Position numbers and translations under genes: made by a program | Shown here: positions 36,022 to 44,764 of the stretch, piece after piece | How positions within the stretch are numbered: the first letter of the stretch is position 1 | How the letters are laid out: the number at the start of each line of letters is the position of its first letter | NCBI RefSeq assembly: GCF_028527925.1 | Contig: NZ_JAPESW010000002.1 | Location: forward strand, 124,001-188,000 | Reading direction: 5' to 3' | DNA length: 64,000 bases | Origin: Cellulomonas fimi | GTDB taxonomy: Bacteria > Actinomycetota > Actinomycetes > Actinomycetales > Cellulomonadaceae | Notes under the pieces: generated by a model | Seen by the model: the letters and a program-made list of their open reading frames with translations, nothing else | Database searches by the model: none | Told to the model about the DNA's origin: nothing

Positions 36022-37027
36022 GGCCCGAAAGTAGCGGCTCCGGCTGGCCAGCATGCGCCGTCCGCGCGATAGCGCGGGCCGGTGGCTGGCCGCTAGGCCG
36101 AACCTCTGCCCCGGCGGGCGATGGGAGAGATGAGGCTCGGCCGCTGACGCGGCCTCGCCGTTTCGGTGGTGCGTTCGCTGTCCGGTGCGGGTGTCTATGG
36201 CGTGACGGTGTCGTGGTGTTCGGCTGGTCGGTGTGTTCGCCGTTGTGGGGTGTCGTTGCGTAGGCGGGCCGGTCATGAAGCCGGAGGCGAATGGCCCGCC
36301 GGAGCCAGCGTTGCTGTGCGACAGGTGATGTGTTGGGCGTAGCGGACGTCGGGATGCTGGCTGTCCGTGACGTGCGACGTGAGGGTCCGCGCAGCGCAGA
36401 CACCGGTGCGACGGCAACGTGGCTGGGACCGAGACGAACTGCCCGGCGGCGGCGGCGCGAACGTGAGGTGGTGCGGGCTTTTCGCTGGCGTCTCACCTCG
36501 CAGAGGTGACCTGCGGGTTGCGTTTCGTGGGTGTCGGCCGACGAGAGGGTCACCTCCTGGGGCGACCCCACCAGCAACGCTGAGCGCTCCGGTGCCCGGA
36601 GCGATCAGGGTTGCCGGAGCCCACAGCTTGCTGTGGGCGGAGCGTCCCTCGCCGCGCGGAGCGTGGCGGCAGCAGACAGCTCCGCTGGCTGCGTCAGGTT
36701 GGAGCGGCAGCGAGAACCTGGGGACGGCAGGGGCGCGACTGCGCGGCCCGGACCGCGTAGAACCCTTCTCATTACCATTCTCAGTAAGACGCTCGAATCG
36801 GGGCTTTCGGCTAGGGATATTCGCAGCATCAGGTGCCGATCGCGTCGCCCTCAGATACAGGAGGGCTTGGCGAGGGTCGTCCCCGCGGGCCCTTGGGAAG
36901 CTGTCGCGATCGCCGCTTCCAGCCTTCCGTCGGCACGAGCACCGCTACTGGCCCGCGCGCCCCTTCGCCCACATGTCGGCACCCCGCGTCTTAACGGGGA
37001 GCTACGGCACGGCTAGTCGTCAGTCGG
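36022..37027. other. 1-kb stretch without a convincing gene, with four hairpins
   Basis: No frame here has coding-like composition or a ribosome site. Four perfect stem-loops lie close together: GGCGGGCC/GGCCCGCC (36263-36300, 22-base loop), TCACCTC/GAGGTGA (36493-36509), CGCTCCGG/CCGGAGCG (36585-36603, 3-base loop) and GCCCACAGC/GCTGTGGGC (36619-36638, 2-base loop). A less GC-rich patch (about 36765-36800) follows. It could hold a structured RNA, an oriT-like site or the remains of deleted genes. Its 14-mer CTGGCCGCTAGGCC (36086-36099) recurs at 42730-42743. Confidence 0.5.
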
Positions 37028-37909
37028 TCAAGGCGTCCCCGCCGACGCCGTGGAGTCCGCCCCAGTCTCAGGCGGGTCGCCCTCCTCGTTGCTGAGGACG
37101 GGCGCGTCTGGCTGGGCGAATCGCCCGTGCAGCCGAGCGACTAAGTCGGCCTGGCGGGCGGCGCGCGCCTCGTCGGCAGCGGCACCGTCACGGCCCGTCA
37201 CCGACAGGCTGCGTCGCTGCTTAGGACCCTCCGTAATCTCCACAAAGGTCTTCGCGATCTTCTCGACGGCCTTGGCCTGGTGGTGGCTCGTACGCACCTC
37301 CATCCACATCCGTCCCTTGAACGGAGACCAGTCCAGTACCGCGGTTGACTGCTGCGGCCCGGCGACCTCCACGCCGGTGTAGCCGATGGTCATCACGTGG
37401 CGATCCTCGGCCTTGAGCTCGGGCGACTTGATCCGGTCGCGGGCAATGTCCCACAACGTGCGCCACTCCTGCCCCGGCGCCAGGGAGGGGATGGTCTCGG
37501 GGAGCCAGACCTCCTCGACGCCGATGCCGTTGTTGCCGGTGCGCCGTAGCGGCGGGTCGACCGAAATGCGGATGTCCCGAGCCTCGGTAGCGCCGATGTT
37601 CTTGATCGCGACCTCGACGACTTCGTTCTGGTGAGGGTTGGTCTCCATGATCGCTACGACGTACGCCTGCGCCTGCGAGATGCGCAGGGCGCGAGCCTCG
37701 CGTGCCTGGAACAGACCGACGGCCGCGGCGACAGCGGCGATCATGACGGCAACCCACGTTCCGAAGGCGACCCACTCGTCAGCCGTTCGCGCGAACAGGT
37801 GTGCCGGGCTGGCAGGGCTGGCTGCGTAGCCCGCTAGAAAAGCCAGGGCTATGACTATGAGCGCCGCGACGACGGTGAGAGTGGTTCGGGTACTCGTCCG
37901 ACGCGACAT
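37028..37909 (-). CDS. Membrane-anchored protein with cytoplasmic beta-rich domain
   Basis: A 293-residue protein. Two N-terminal membrane segments (TLTVVAALIVIALAFLAGY and WVAFGTWVAVMIAAVAAAVGL) are followed by a helix and a beta-sandwich-like domain (AYVVAIMETNPHQNEVVEVAIKN.. and IRISVDPPL). The C-terminal 70 residues are charged and Ala-rich. I know similar two-helix proteins as uncharacterised cargo of actinobacterial mobile elements. No catalytic motif. The ATG at 37909 is chosen; an upstream in-frame GTG at 38005 gives an unlikely basic leader. Confidence 0.65.
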   Translation of the reverse strand: MSRRTSTRTTLTVVAALIVIALAFLAGYAASPASPAHLFARTADEWVAFGTWVAVMIAAVAAAVGLFQAREARALRISQAQAYVVAIMETNPHQNEVVEVAIKNIGATEARDIRISVDPPLRRTGNNGIGVEEVWLPETIPSLAPGQEWRTLWDIARDRIKSPELKAEDRHVMTIGYTGVEVAGPQQSTAVLDWSPFKGRMWMEVRTSHHQAKAVEKIAKTFVEITEGPKQRRSLSVTGRDGAAADEARAARQADLVARLHGRFAQPDAPVLSNEEGDPPETGADSTASAGTP

Positions 37910-38047
37910 GCTCGAACGGTAGTAGTCAGCCGCGGCGTCGGGGCTAGTCTCCGAGCGGCGTGTGACCGGCGCGCCTTGAAACTCCCCCGTAGTGCGCCGT
38001 GCCACGCTCCCGGCATGCGATGGCCGTATCGAACCTCATCAACCTCC

Positions 38048-38506
38048 ATGAGCGAGGACGAGGTCGAGCTCCGGCGCCGACTCGCGAACGTCACGACCAA
38101 TCGGCCTGCGCTTGAGGATGCTGCGACGCGCACCGCGGAGTCGATGGTGGCGATCCTGACGGAGGCTTCTGAACTCGTCCAACGTGCCGAGAGCGGAGAA
38201 GACGTCGGTGATCCCGCGCCGATCAGGCGCCGGGTCGAGGACGTCACCAAGCTGGCAACCGCAGCCGCGGAGGCCGTGAAGGGGCTTGACGTCGTTGAGG
38301 CCAATCTTCGTCAGGGCATCGCTCAGCTAACTGCTGAGCGCCAGGCAGCCGCCGCGACCCGAGCCGCGCACTCGGCGGCGTGGGCGGCATGGGCCGTCGT
38401 CGTGGCTACGGTGGCCTCCGTCCTCGCGGTCGTTGGCGTCGCGATCTGGGATCACCAAACACCCGGACCCGTACCGACGATCGTGGTTCAGTCGCCTGGC
38501 ACGTAA
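38048..38506 (+). CDS. Tail-anchored coiled-coil protein upstream of the nuclease toxin
   Basis: A 152-residue protein: residues 1 to about 115 are helical and charged (EDEVELRRRLANVTTNRPALEDA.. then ..LTAERQAAAATRAAH), followed by one membrane helix (AWAVVVATVASVLAVVGVAIW) and a short Pro-rich tail. It precedes the toxin gene by 102 bp on the same strand, the position held by the small ESX-like gene in the other toxin locus, but the sequences do not look related. Confidence 0.6.
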   Translation: MSEDEVELRRRLANVTTNRPALEDAATRTAESMVAILTEASELVQRAESGEDVGDPAPIRRRVEDVTKLATAAAEAVKGLDVVEANLRQGIAQLTAERQAAAATRAAHSAAWAAWAVVVATVASVLAVVGVAIWDHQTPGPVPTIVVQSPGT

Positions 38507-38608
38507 CGATCCGCCGCTCGTGTGGACATTCGAGCACGCGGCACAGCGTTCGGGCGTGACCCACTAGGGTCGGCGCGCGTGCTTTGTCCGACTTGCTGAG
38601 GGGGCTCG

Positions 38609-40675
38609 ATGTCGACACACGGCGGCGTGATAGACCCACCAGCGATCCCCGGCGACATGCTGGACCCGGATGGCGTGATCGCTGCCGCGGACTGCCTTGC
38701 GGAGGCCGGGGAAGCGGTCAGAGACCACGGAGCGGGGATCGTGGCGCATTGGCGCGGGCTCGCCGCTGCGTACCAGGCACCCGAGGCCGATCAACTCTTC
38801 GCGGTGATGAACCCGGTCGAGGGGAGGTCCCGGGACTTCGGGGATGACGTCGAGAAGGTAGCAGCGGCTCTCAGGGTGTACGCCGAGGCGATCCGACCAA
38901 TCAAGGCGACGCTCGCGCGGGTGCAAACGGATGCGATGGCTTTCCGTCGGAGCATCGCGTCGGACCCGGACTGGCAAGAGAACCAGCAGCTCGTCGACGC
39001 GAACGCGGCCCTGGTAGCGCGGGTCAACGCCCAGCAGGTCGCGCTGTGGGAAGCCGAGCGAACCTGTGCGAATGCCATCCGCGCGCTGTACTGCGCCGCG
39101 CCGTGGCACGCAATGACGGGCGAGGATGACCCGCTCGGCTACGGGCTCACGGCGGTTCCCATCGAGGTGGCGATACCCTGGGGCTCGGCGGTCGCACGCG
39201 AGGACAAGTGCCCGAAGGCGGCGGCGGTCCAGGTCAAGCGGTTCGTTTGGGAAGGCATCGTCGTTGACGGTCTGTGGAGCGGGGTCACTGGGCTCGCGCA
39301 GTTCGCTGGGTTTCGGGACTGGCGCTACTCGGAGGCCACGCTGCGCGAGTCGTGGATGGGGATCGCCGACCTAGTTCCCTTCAGCTACTTCGGTCTGACG
39401 ATGCACCTGACTGAAGGGCACGGGTTGCTGCCACTCGGACGCTCCGGCGATGCATGGAAGGGCCTCGGAAAGGGCATGGTGTCCTGGGACACCTGGGGGG
39501 ACGACCCAGCACGCGCTGCGGGCGGGACGGTCTTCAACATCGCGACGATCTTCTTCCCGGTCGGCGCGGCCGTGTCCGGCACGAAGAGTGCCGCGACCGC
39601 CGCCAACGCAGCGGCGAAGGGCGCGAAGGTGTCCTCGTGGCTCTCGCGCGGAGCCGAGGTGCTCGACTGGGCCGATCCGCTCTCGGCCACGGTCAAGGGG
39701 GCGCAGTTCGCGCTGCCTCGACTGGACGACCTTGCGGGCGGTCTTCGCGTGACTGCGGATTTGGAGTCGGTCGCCAAACTCGACGTCCCAGAGGTGGTCA
39801 GCACACTCGATGACGCCCCGGCTCTCGCAAGGCACGACGAGCTTGGTCACGTGGCCGTGCGCGACGTCGAGACCGTGGAGAGCCCCGTCGCCGAGGCTGT
39901 ACCGCTGTCAGAGCACGCGCACACCTCCGAGCGACACCTCGTCGGCCCCGACGGACGCACGATCGATTCCTCAGGGGATCGAGGCACGGCGGGCCCGAGG
40001 GATGCCCTTCCGAGCGACCCCAGGCCATCGCTGTGGGATTCGCGAGGCGACGGCGTCCCGCCGGGAAGGGACGAGCCGCCCACCGGCCGTGCCGATGCGG
40101 CCAGTCCGGCGGATCTCCCAGCGGACGTACGGTCGCTGAGAGACGACGCCGCCGCGCGGTTCCCGGACAAGACGCTGCACACCGAGATCAGCGGCCACAA
40201 GGGCTCGTGGAACGCGACGCTGAACAACCCTCAACCAAACTCCGTCTACGTCGTCGACGAACGGTCCGTCTTCGTCACCGACGAGCTCGGGCGGGTCGAC
40301 CATGTCGAAGCGCGATGGGAGCCGACTGACCGCGCCGACGCGTCCGATCGACGCCACCGGGATGCGCAGACGGGTGCCGGTGGCCAGGACCGGCGCGCCA
40401 CCGACGTCGGGGGGCACATCCAAGCGGCGGGTGGTGGCGGTCCAGGTGAGCGCGTGAACATCGTCGCGATGGACCGGGTCCTGAACGGCTCGTCAGGGGC
40501 CTACGGGAAGATGGAGGCATCCATCCGCGCTCTCGCCCGGGAGAACCCGACGGCACAGATCGATTTGGTCGTCGACATTCGCTACCCGAGTGAGACTTCG
40601 CTGCGACCCGACCGATTCACAGCGAGGGTCTACGTTAATGGCGTCCTCCACTCCCGAGTAGGTGCTCTCCAGTGA
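38609..40675 (+). CDS. Polymorphic toxin with DNA/RNA non-specific endonuclease C-terminus (YeeF-like)
   Basis: A 688-residue protein. The N-terminal helical region and the block CPKAAAVQVKRFVWEGIVVDG, then GDDPARAAGG, match the toxin at 11.8 kb. A hydrophobic stretch (VFNIATIFFPVGAAVSG) and a Pro/Asp-rich linker follow. The C-terminal 150 residues fit Endonuclease_NS_2: DELGRVDHVEA, DRRATDVGGHIQAAG (catalytic His), ERVNIVAMDRVLN and a final RPDRFTARVYVNG. The next gene is a YezG-like immunity protein, the known partner of YeeF-type LXG nucleases. GAGGGGG lies four bases before the ATG. Export by a type VII system is inferred. Confidence 0.82.
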   Translation: MSTHGGVIDPPAIPGDMLDPDGVIAAADCLAEAGEAVRDHGAGIVAHWRGLAAAYQAPEADQLFAVMNPVEGRSRDFGDDVEKVAAALRVYAEAIRPIKATLARVQTDAMAFRRSIASDPDWQENQQLVDANAALVARVNAQQVALWEAERTCANAIRALYCAAPWHAMTGEDDPLGYGLTAVPIEVAIPWGSAVAREDKCPKAAAVQVKRFVWEGIVVDGLWSGVTGLAQFAGFRDWRYSEATLRESWMGIADLVPFSYFGLTMHLTEGHGLLPLGRSGDAWKGLGKGMVSWDTWGDDPARAAGGTVFNIATIFFPVGAAVSGTKSAATAANAAAKGAKVSSWLSRGAEVLDWADPLSATVKGAQFALPRLDDLAGGLRVTADLESVAKLDVPEVVSTLDDAPALARHDELGHVAVRDVETVESPVAEAVPLSEHAHTSERHLVGPDGRTIDSSGDRGTAGPRDALPSDPRPSLWDSRGDGVPPGRDEPPTGRADAASPADLPADVRSLRDDAAARFPDKTLHTEISGHKGSWNATLNNPQPNSVYVVDERSVFVTDELGRVDHVEARWEPTDRADASDRRHRDAQTGAGGQDRRATDVGGHIQAAGGGGPGERVNIVAMDRVLNGSSGAYGKMEASIRALARENPTAQIDLVVDIRYPSETSLRPDRFTARVYVNGVLHSRVGALQ

Positions 40676-41505
40676 CCATCCAGCCAACGCCGAATGACTA
40701 CGGCACGCTCGCGCGTGGACTGGTCGAGCAAGCGCCGGACGGCTGGCGCGAGTTGATCTATATCCACCAAAGCGTGGGCGACGCCTTCACCGACACGCTC
40801 ATCTGTGATGGTCCCAACGGTCAGGCGCGCCTCGAACCCCCACCGTCTGATGACTTCCTTGACCTGCTTCTGGAGCTGCGCTCGCGGATGTATCGGCCGG
40901 GCCTCGGGGCTTGGTACACGGCCACGATCCGCGTCACACCCGACGGTCGGATCACCGCGGACTTCGACTACGACCACGAACCCACCTACGAGTTCGCTCC
41001 GGACTCATGGCGCCGAGACGCCGAACGGTTCCCGCGGACCCCTGAGAACACACCGGATTGGCTCGCGGCAAAGGCACAGCCCGCGGGCTGGCTCGGCGCC
41101 CGGTGGCAGATCGACCTCACGCCTGGCGGAGTGGATCGGGACCCCTCTCGGCCGCTCGACGCGACGACGACCGCCGAGGCGCGCGAGTGGTCAACCCTGA
41201 TCGCTGCGCGACTTCGCGCTGGCGGGCATGGTGTCGAGCGAGGCGCTGACGTTGGGCGGGACCCCGAGGGCAATGAGGTTCAGTACGACGAACTCGTGGT
41301 CGACGTTGGCGAGGGCTACATGGCGCTGGCGTTCTGGCGCGACCTGATCTTCTGGTCAGCCGACGTGTTCGCCGATCAGGTCGACGAAGCGACGTTCATA
41401 GCGACGGCGCGTGCCGTGCTGACTTCCGTCCGCGAGGTCACTGGCTACGCACCGAGCGTGCCCCTAGCGCCTTACGAGCAGCGACTCTTGGGCTTCGCGG
41501 CCTAG
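40672..41505 (+). CDS. YezG-like (DUF600) immunity protein to the nuclease toxin
   Basis: A 277-residue protein. The opening NDYGTLARGLVEQAPDGWRELIYIHQSVGD and the later DGRITADFDYDHEPTYEF follow the YezG/DUF600 immunity pattern (helix, then EIxL strand, then G-x-F-x-x-x-x-Y-D/E). A second half (about 130-277) with EVQYDELVVDVGEGYMALAFW appears to be an added domain, making it nearly twice the size of YezG. The GTG overlaps the toxin stop (GTGA). It should bind and block the nuclease in the producing cell. Confidence 0.78.
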   Translation: MTIQPTPNDYGTLARGLVEQAPDGWRELIYIHQSVGDAFTDTLICDGPNGQARLEPPPSDDFLDLLLELRSRMYRPGLGAWYTATIRVTPDGRITADFDYDHEPTYEFAPDSWRRDAERFPRTPENTPDWLAAKAQPAGWLGARWQIDLTPGGVDRDPSRPLDATTTAEAREWSTLIAARLRAGGHGVERGADVGRDPEGNEVQYDELVVDVGEGYMALAFWRDLIFWSADVFADQVDEATFIATARAVLTSVREVTGYAPSVPLAPYEQRLLGFAA

Positions 41506-41737
41506 CCGCCACTGCGCCCGTTCCCGACATCGAGCAGCTGACGAGCGCTGCCGCCTCAGAGAGGTGCTGACGGAGGCTCGGGACGACGCGCCGCGCAGCG
41601 CGCGCCGTGTCGAGGACCGTCGACCGCGCTCGGCTCGGTAGCCTCGGGCGGCTCGCAGGCAACTTCAACCTGTCGGGCGCCGGTCGTGGCGAGGACCATC
41701 GAGTGGGTCGGAGTTACAACCTCGAAGGGGGGCCAAG

Positions 41738-42523
41738 GTGCTGGCGTCGATCTTGCCCGGCGCGCGCGAGCTGCGGACACCGCTCGCCGTCGGCATCTGC
41801 CTTGGGGCGATCGTCTGGATCCGGTGGGGTGACGCCTTCCCGACGGAGGCGGAGGCCACAGGCTTCCTGGCACGTGCCTACGACACGTTCGGGGCCCTCG
41901 GCGCGACGGTCACACTCGCCGTTGCGTCGTTCGTCTGCTACCTCTTCGGGTCGCTCTACGTCGGCATCGTTGGCCAGGCGATCAAGCGGTTCGTCTCGCT
42001 CTCACAGCGTCGCCAGGCGGCGATCCTCCAGCGCCACTTCATGCGGGAGCTCGACGCCCACCTTCGCCGCGTGTGCGAGAAGAACCAGCTCTCTGACTCT
42101 GAGCGAGGACGCCTCTCGGAGTCCTTCGACCTGCGCGCCGCCGACGGCGAGCGAGCGCTGACGACCCCCGAGAGCCTCCGCCCTCGCCTGCTCGTCGCGA
42201 GCCGCGACCTCTACGACGAGATGGACCGCGAGGAGTCGGAGGCGGACCTCCGGCTCAACCTCGCGCTGCCGGTCGCTGTGCTCTCCGTCGCGCTCGCCTT
42301 CGAGTGGACCCCCTGGGCGCTGTTCGGTGTGGTCGTCGCTGTGCTGCTTTTCTGGCAGGGCATGACGAAACTCTTCGCGAGCCGCGCCGTCATCGTGACG
42401 GCGATCTCGCACGAGATCATCCAGAGCCCGATCGTCGAGCAGAGGAAGCGCGAGATCGACGAGATCGTGGAGGCGATCCTCGCGACGCGCGCGGTAAACG
42501 TGGTCTCTCGCTTGAGCAGCTAG
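41738..42523 (+). CDS. Membrane protein of unknown function
   Basis: A 261-residue protein with two N-terminal membrane segments (PLAVGICLGAIVWIRWG and VTLAVASFVCYLFGSLYVGI), a soluble helical section of about 110 residues, then two more (LALPVAVLSVALAFEW and LFGVVVAVLLFWQGM) and a charged tail. A G-rich ribosome site (GAAGGGGGG) precedes the GTG. No family recognised. It lies 232 bp after the immunity gene, in a gap that holds nothing else I can support; the 275 bp after it are also empty. Confidence 0.65.
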   Translation: MLASILPGARELRTPLAVGICLGAIVWIRWGDAFPTEAEATGFLARAYDTFGALGATVTLAVASFVCYLFGSLYVGIVGQAIKRFVSLSQRRQAAILQRHFMRELDAHLRRVCEKNQLSDSERGRLSESFDLRAADGERALTTPESLRPRLLVASRDLYDEMDREESEADLRLNLALPVAVLSVALAFEWTPWALFGVVVAVLLFWQGMTKLFASRAVIVTAISHEIIQSPIVEQRKREIDEIVEAILATRAVNVVSRLSS

Positions 42524-42798
42524 ACACCCCGCCTTTCGGTCTCGCAGCACCAGGCTCGATCGTGTAGGCCGCAATCAAGCCGTCGCCTCGTATTCGCAGA
42601 TATCGCCGGATCGCGGTCCGAGCGCGACGGGCCACGCGGTCCGTGACCGGGCAGCTTCGTTATCGGTCGACGGTAGGTGCACTGCCCGACAGGTTGCCGA
42701 CTAGGTGGCCGGTTCGGACGCGGGCGCGCGCTGGCCGCTAGGCCAGGTCGGCGTGGCGGTCGTCGCTAAGGCAGGAGGACTGCGCGTCGAGCGCTGCC

Positions 42799-43014
42799 TC
42801 AGTCGAGCGTGCTCATGCAGTCGAGGCAAGCGAGGCAGTGGCGGGCACGTGCCTCGAACGCCGCGTCGTCCTCGTCCTCGTCATCGCGCTCCAGCCGGTC
42901 GCGGACATCGTCGAGGAGCGCGTCGTGCAGGTCAGGCCGACGTGCCGCGAGCGACCGGATCAGACGCTCGTACTCGACTGCACCCTCCGTCGTGATGTCC
43001 CATCTAAGGTTCAC
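42799..43014 (-). CDS. Small acidic Cys-cluster protein
   Basis: A 71-residue protein ending HCLACLDCMSTLD, with C-x-x-C-x-x-C spacing, and a very acidic middle (LERDDEDEDDA). The GTG overlaps the stop of the DUF2637 gene (GTGA at 43011-43014), so the two are co-translated. The Cys cluster may bind zinc or an iron-sulfur centre. No family recognised. Confidence 0.65.
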   Translation of the reverse strand: MNLRWDITTEGAVEYERLIRSLAARRPDLHDALLDDVRDRLERDDEDEDDAAFEARARHCLACLDCMSTLD

Positions 43015-43718
43015 GCGGCCACCGCCTCGGACAGCGCCGCGACGGCACGGTCGATCGTGGACTTGCCGACCCCCAGTCGCTCGGCGAGCGCACGGCGCGA
43101 GAGGTCGGGTTCGGCGGCGAGAGCCTCGGCGACGGCCGCGCGAAGCTCGGCTGCGGACCGGCGGGCGGGCGGCTCGGTCACCGCTACCGCGTTGGCCGGA
43201 GCGTCGGGCGCGACGTCGGTCTTTGGCTCGTTCACGACGACAGGCGCACTCTTGGCGGCCTTCGGCTTGGCCGCACGAGTCAGGTCAACGAGCAGGTGGG
43301 TCGAGAGAAGCAGGACGACCGGCGGCAGCGACTGGACCGTGAGCACCATCGCCAGCGGGGCCGCACCCGAGTACGTGAGGGCGGCGTGCGCGGCGTTGCC
43401 GACGACGGAGAGCACGGCGGCGAACGAGAGGACAACCCACGAGTAGGCGAGCTCCCGGCGCGGGTGCTCGGCCTTGGCCACGACCGCGATCGTCGCCGCG
43501 ATCAGCAGCCCGTCGACCAGGACCGGCAGCAGCACCGAGAGCTGGGGCGACCAGCCCATGAGGACGCCGAGCCCGGCGAGCCCGACGTACGACAGGGCCA
43601 TCGACGCGAGCGCGATGACGACCGTCAGGACGAGCGCGGCGTTGCGGGCGCGACGGCTGATCGGCGAGCCGGTGCGCGGCTTGCGGGCGGGCTTGCGGGT
43701 GGCGGTCTGGGTGCTCAT
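43011..43718 (-). CDS. DUF2637 membrane protein (SpdB-like)
   Basis: A 235-residue protein. Four membrane helices (NAALVLTVVIALASMALSYVG, LLPVLVDGLLIAATIAVV, WVVLSFAAVLSVVGNAAHAAL and MVLTVQSLPPVVLLLSTHLLV) match DUF2637. The C-terminal end is a helix-turn-helix-like stretch (LSRRALAERLGVGKSTIDRAVA) that could bind DNA. DUF2637 proteins occur on actinobacterial conjugative plasmids and ICEs, where the Spd group helps spread plasmids between hyphae or cells. GAGGA before the ATG. Confidence 0.82.
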   Translation of the reverse strand: MSTQTATRKPARKPRTGSPISRRARNAALVLTVVIALASMALSYVGLAGLGVLMGWSPQLSVLLPVLVDGLLIAATIAVVAKAEHPRRELAYSWVVLSFAAVLSVVGNAAHAALTYSGAAPLAMVLTVQSLPPVVLLLSTHLLVDLTRAAKPKAAKSAPVVVNEPKTDVAPDAPANAVAVTEPPARRSAAELRAAVAEALAAEPDLSRRALAERLGVGKSTIDRAVAALSEAVAA

Positions 43719-43852
43719 CGCGGGCGTCCTCAGGAGTCTCGATGCGGTGCCGACGGCGCGCCGCCGTCCCACCCGGAGGTCGGACCGGCACCCCACTTCG
43801 GCATCACCGAACAGCCCCGGTCGGACCACCCCACGACCTGAGGAGACCGCTC

Positions 43853-44764
43853 GTGCACCACCGCCGCTGCGTCATCGCGGGGGCCGCGGCCGTCGCGCTC
43901 ACCGTCGCGTGCTTCGCGCCAGAGGTCACCGAGACGACGGCGACCCAGCCGAGGCCGGAGCATCTCCCGGCGGCCACCATCGCGCCTGCCGCGCCGCCCG
44001 CGCCTGGCGAGTCGGCTACCACCGTCGCCGAACCGGCGGAGGTCGGATCACGACTGGAGCACCTTCGCTCGCGGGCGAACGACCTTCCTGTGGAGGACAC
44101 GTGGCCGGGCTACGCACGACTCCGGACGACGCTGTACGAGCGCCTCTCCGTCGCCAGCGCCGCCTTCATCGCTGGTGACGCGGACGCTGCTCACGTAGCG
44201 CTCGACCTGGCCCACGAGAGCCTGGCCGTCATCCGCTGGCAGCGCGAGGGACACCCGCTGCGAGTCTGGAGCTACCCGCTCAACAAGCACGGGGCCACCC
44301 ACATAGCCGACGTAATCCTTGACGCATACGGCGTGCGGTGGTGGTGGGGAGAGCCCGTTGGCGACATCGAGGGCTCGACCGAGCCGGGCTCGTTGTTCGT
44401 CGCGGGTCGCGCGTGGGCTATCGACGTCGAGTCCCCGTTCGTCGAACTGATGGGTGGCGACCTCGACGCTCTGACCGGGCTCTCCGAGGACGAGGCAAGC
44501 CAGTACGTCGACCACCTCGTCTCGACCGTCCTGCACGAGCTCGCGCACGTCCTGATCGTCGAGGCCGGATGCGCCGACGCGGGCGACGAGGTCAGTGGCG
44601 GCAACCTGGAGCGGCTGGCTGATGCAACCGCCTACGGACTGATGCGCGCGCCGGGCTACCCGTGGACGACGAGCGCCAAGGAGGGCTACGGCTACCTGGC
44701 CTCGGACGTCGAGCTCGCCCGTTCGGTGTTCGGCGATGGGGCCTGCACGGCGGATGAGGGATAG
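43853..44764 (+). CDS. Exported HELAH protein, putative metallopeptidase lipoprotein
   Basis: A 303-residue protein. The N-terminal VIAGAAAVALTVAC is a signal peptide; the Cys at residue 20 could be lipidated, although the lipobox (TVAC) is weak. A Pro/Ala-rich linker follows. At about residue 226 the helix STVLHELAHVLIVEAG carries HExxH with a further Glu in ERLADATAYGLM, the layout of a zinc gluzincin. GAGGAG stands eight bases before the GTG. It is divergent from DUF2637 and may trim the cell wall or a surface protein during transfer; this is inferred. Confidence 0.75.
   Translation: MHHRRCVIAGAAAVALTVACFAPEVTETTATQPRPEHLPAATIAPAAPPAPGESATTVAEPAEVGSRLEHLRSRANDLPVEDTWPGYARLRTTLYERLSVASAAFIAGDADAAHVALDLAHESLAVIRWQREGHPLRVWSYPLNKHGATHIADVILDAYGVRWWWGEPVGDIEGSTEPGSLFVAGRAWAIDVESPFVELMGGDLDALTGLSEDEASQYVDHLVSTVLHELAHVLIVEAGCADAGDEVSGGNLERLADATAYGLMRAPGYPWTTSAKEGYGYLASDVELARSVFGDGACTADEG

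Noticed and set aside
36768-36798. Possible Zur-like box (TCATTACCATTCTCA) in the 1-kb non-coding stretch
   Set aside because: It is not a true palindrome and no zinc-related gene follows.
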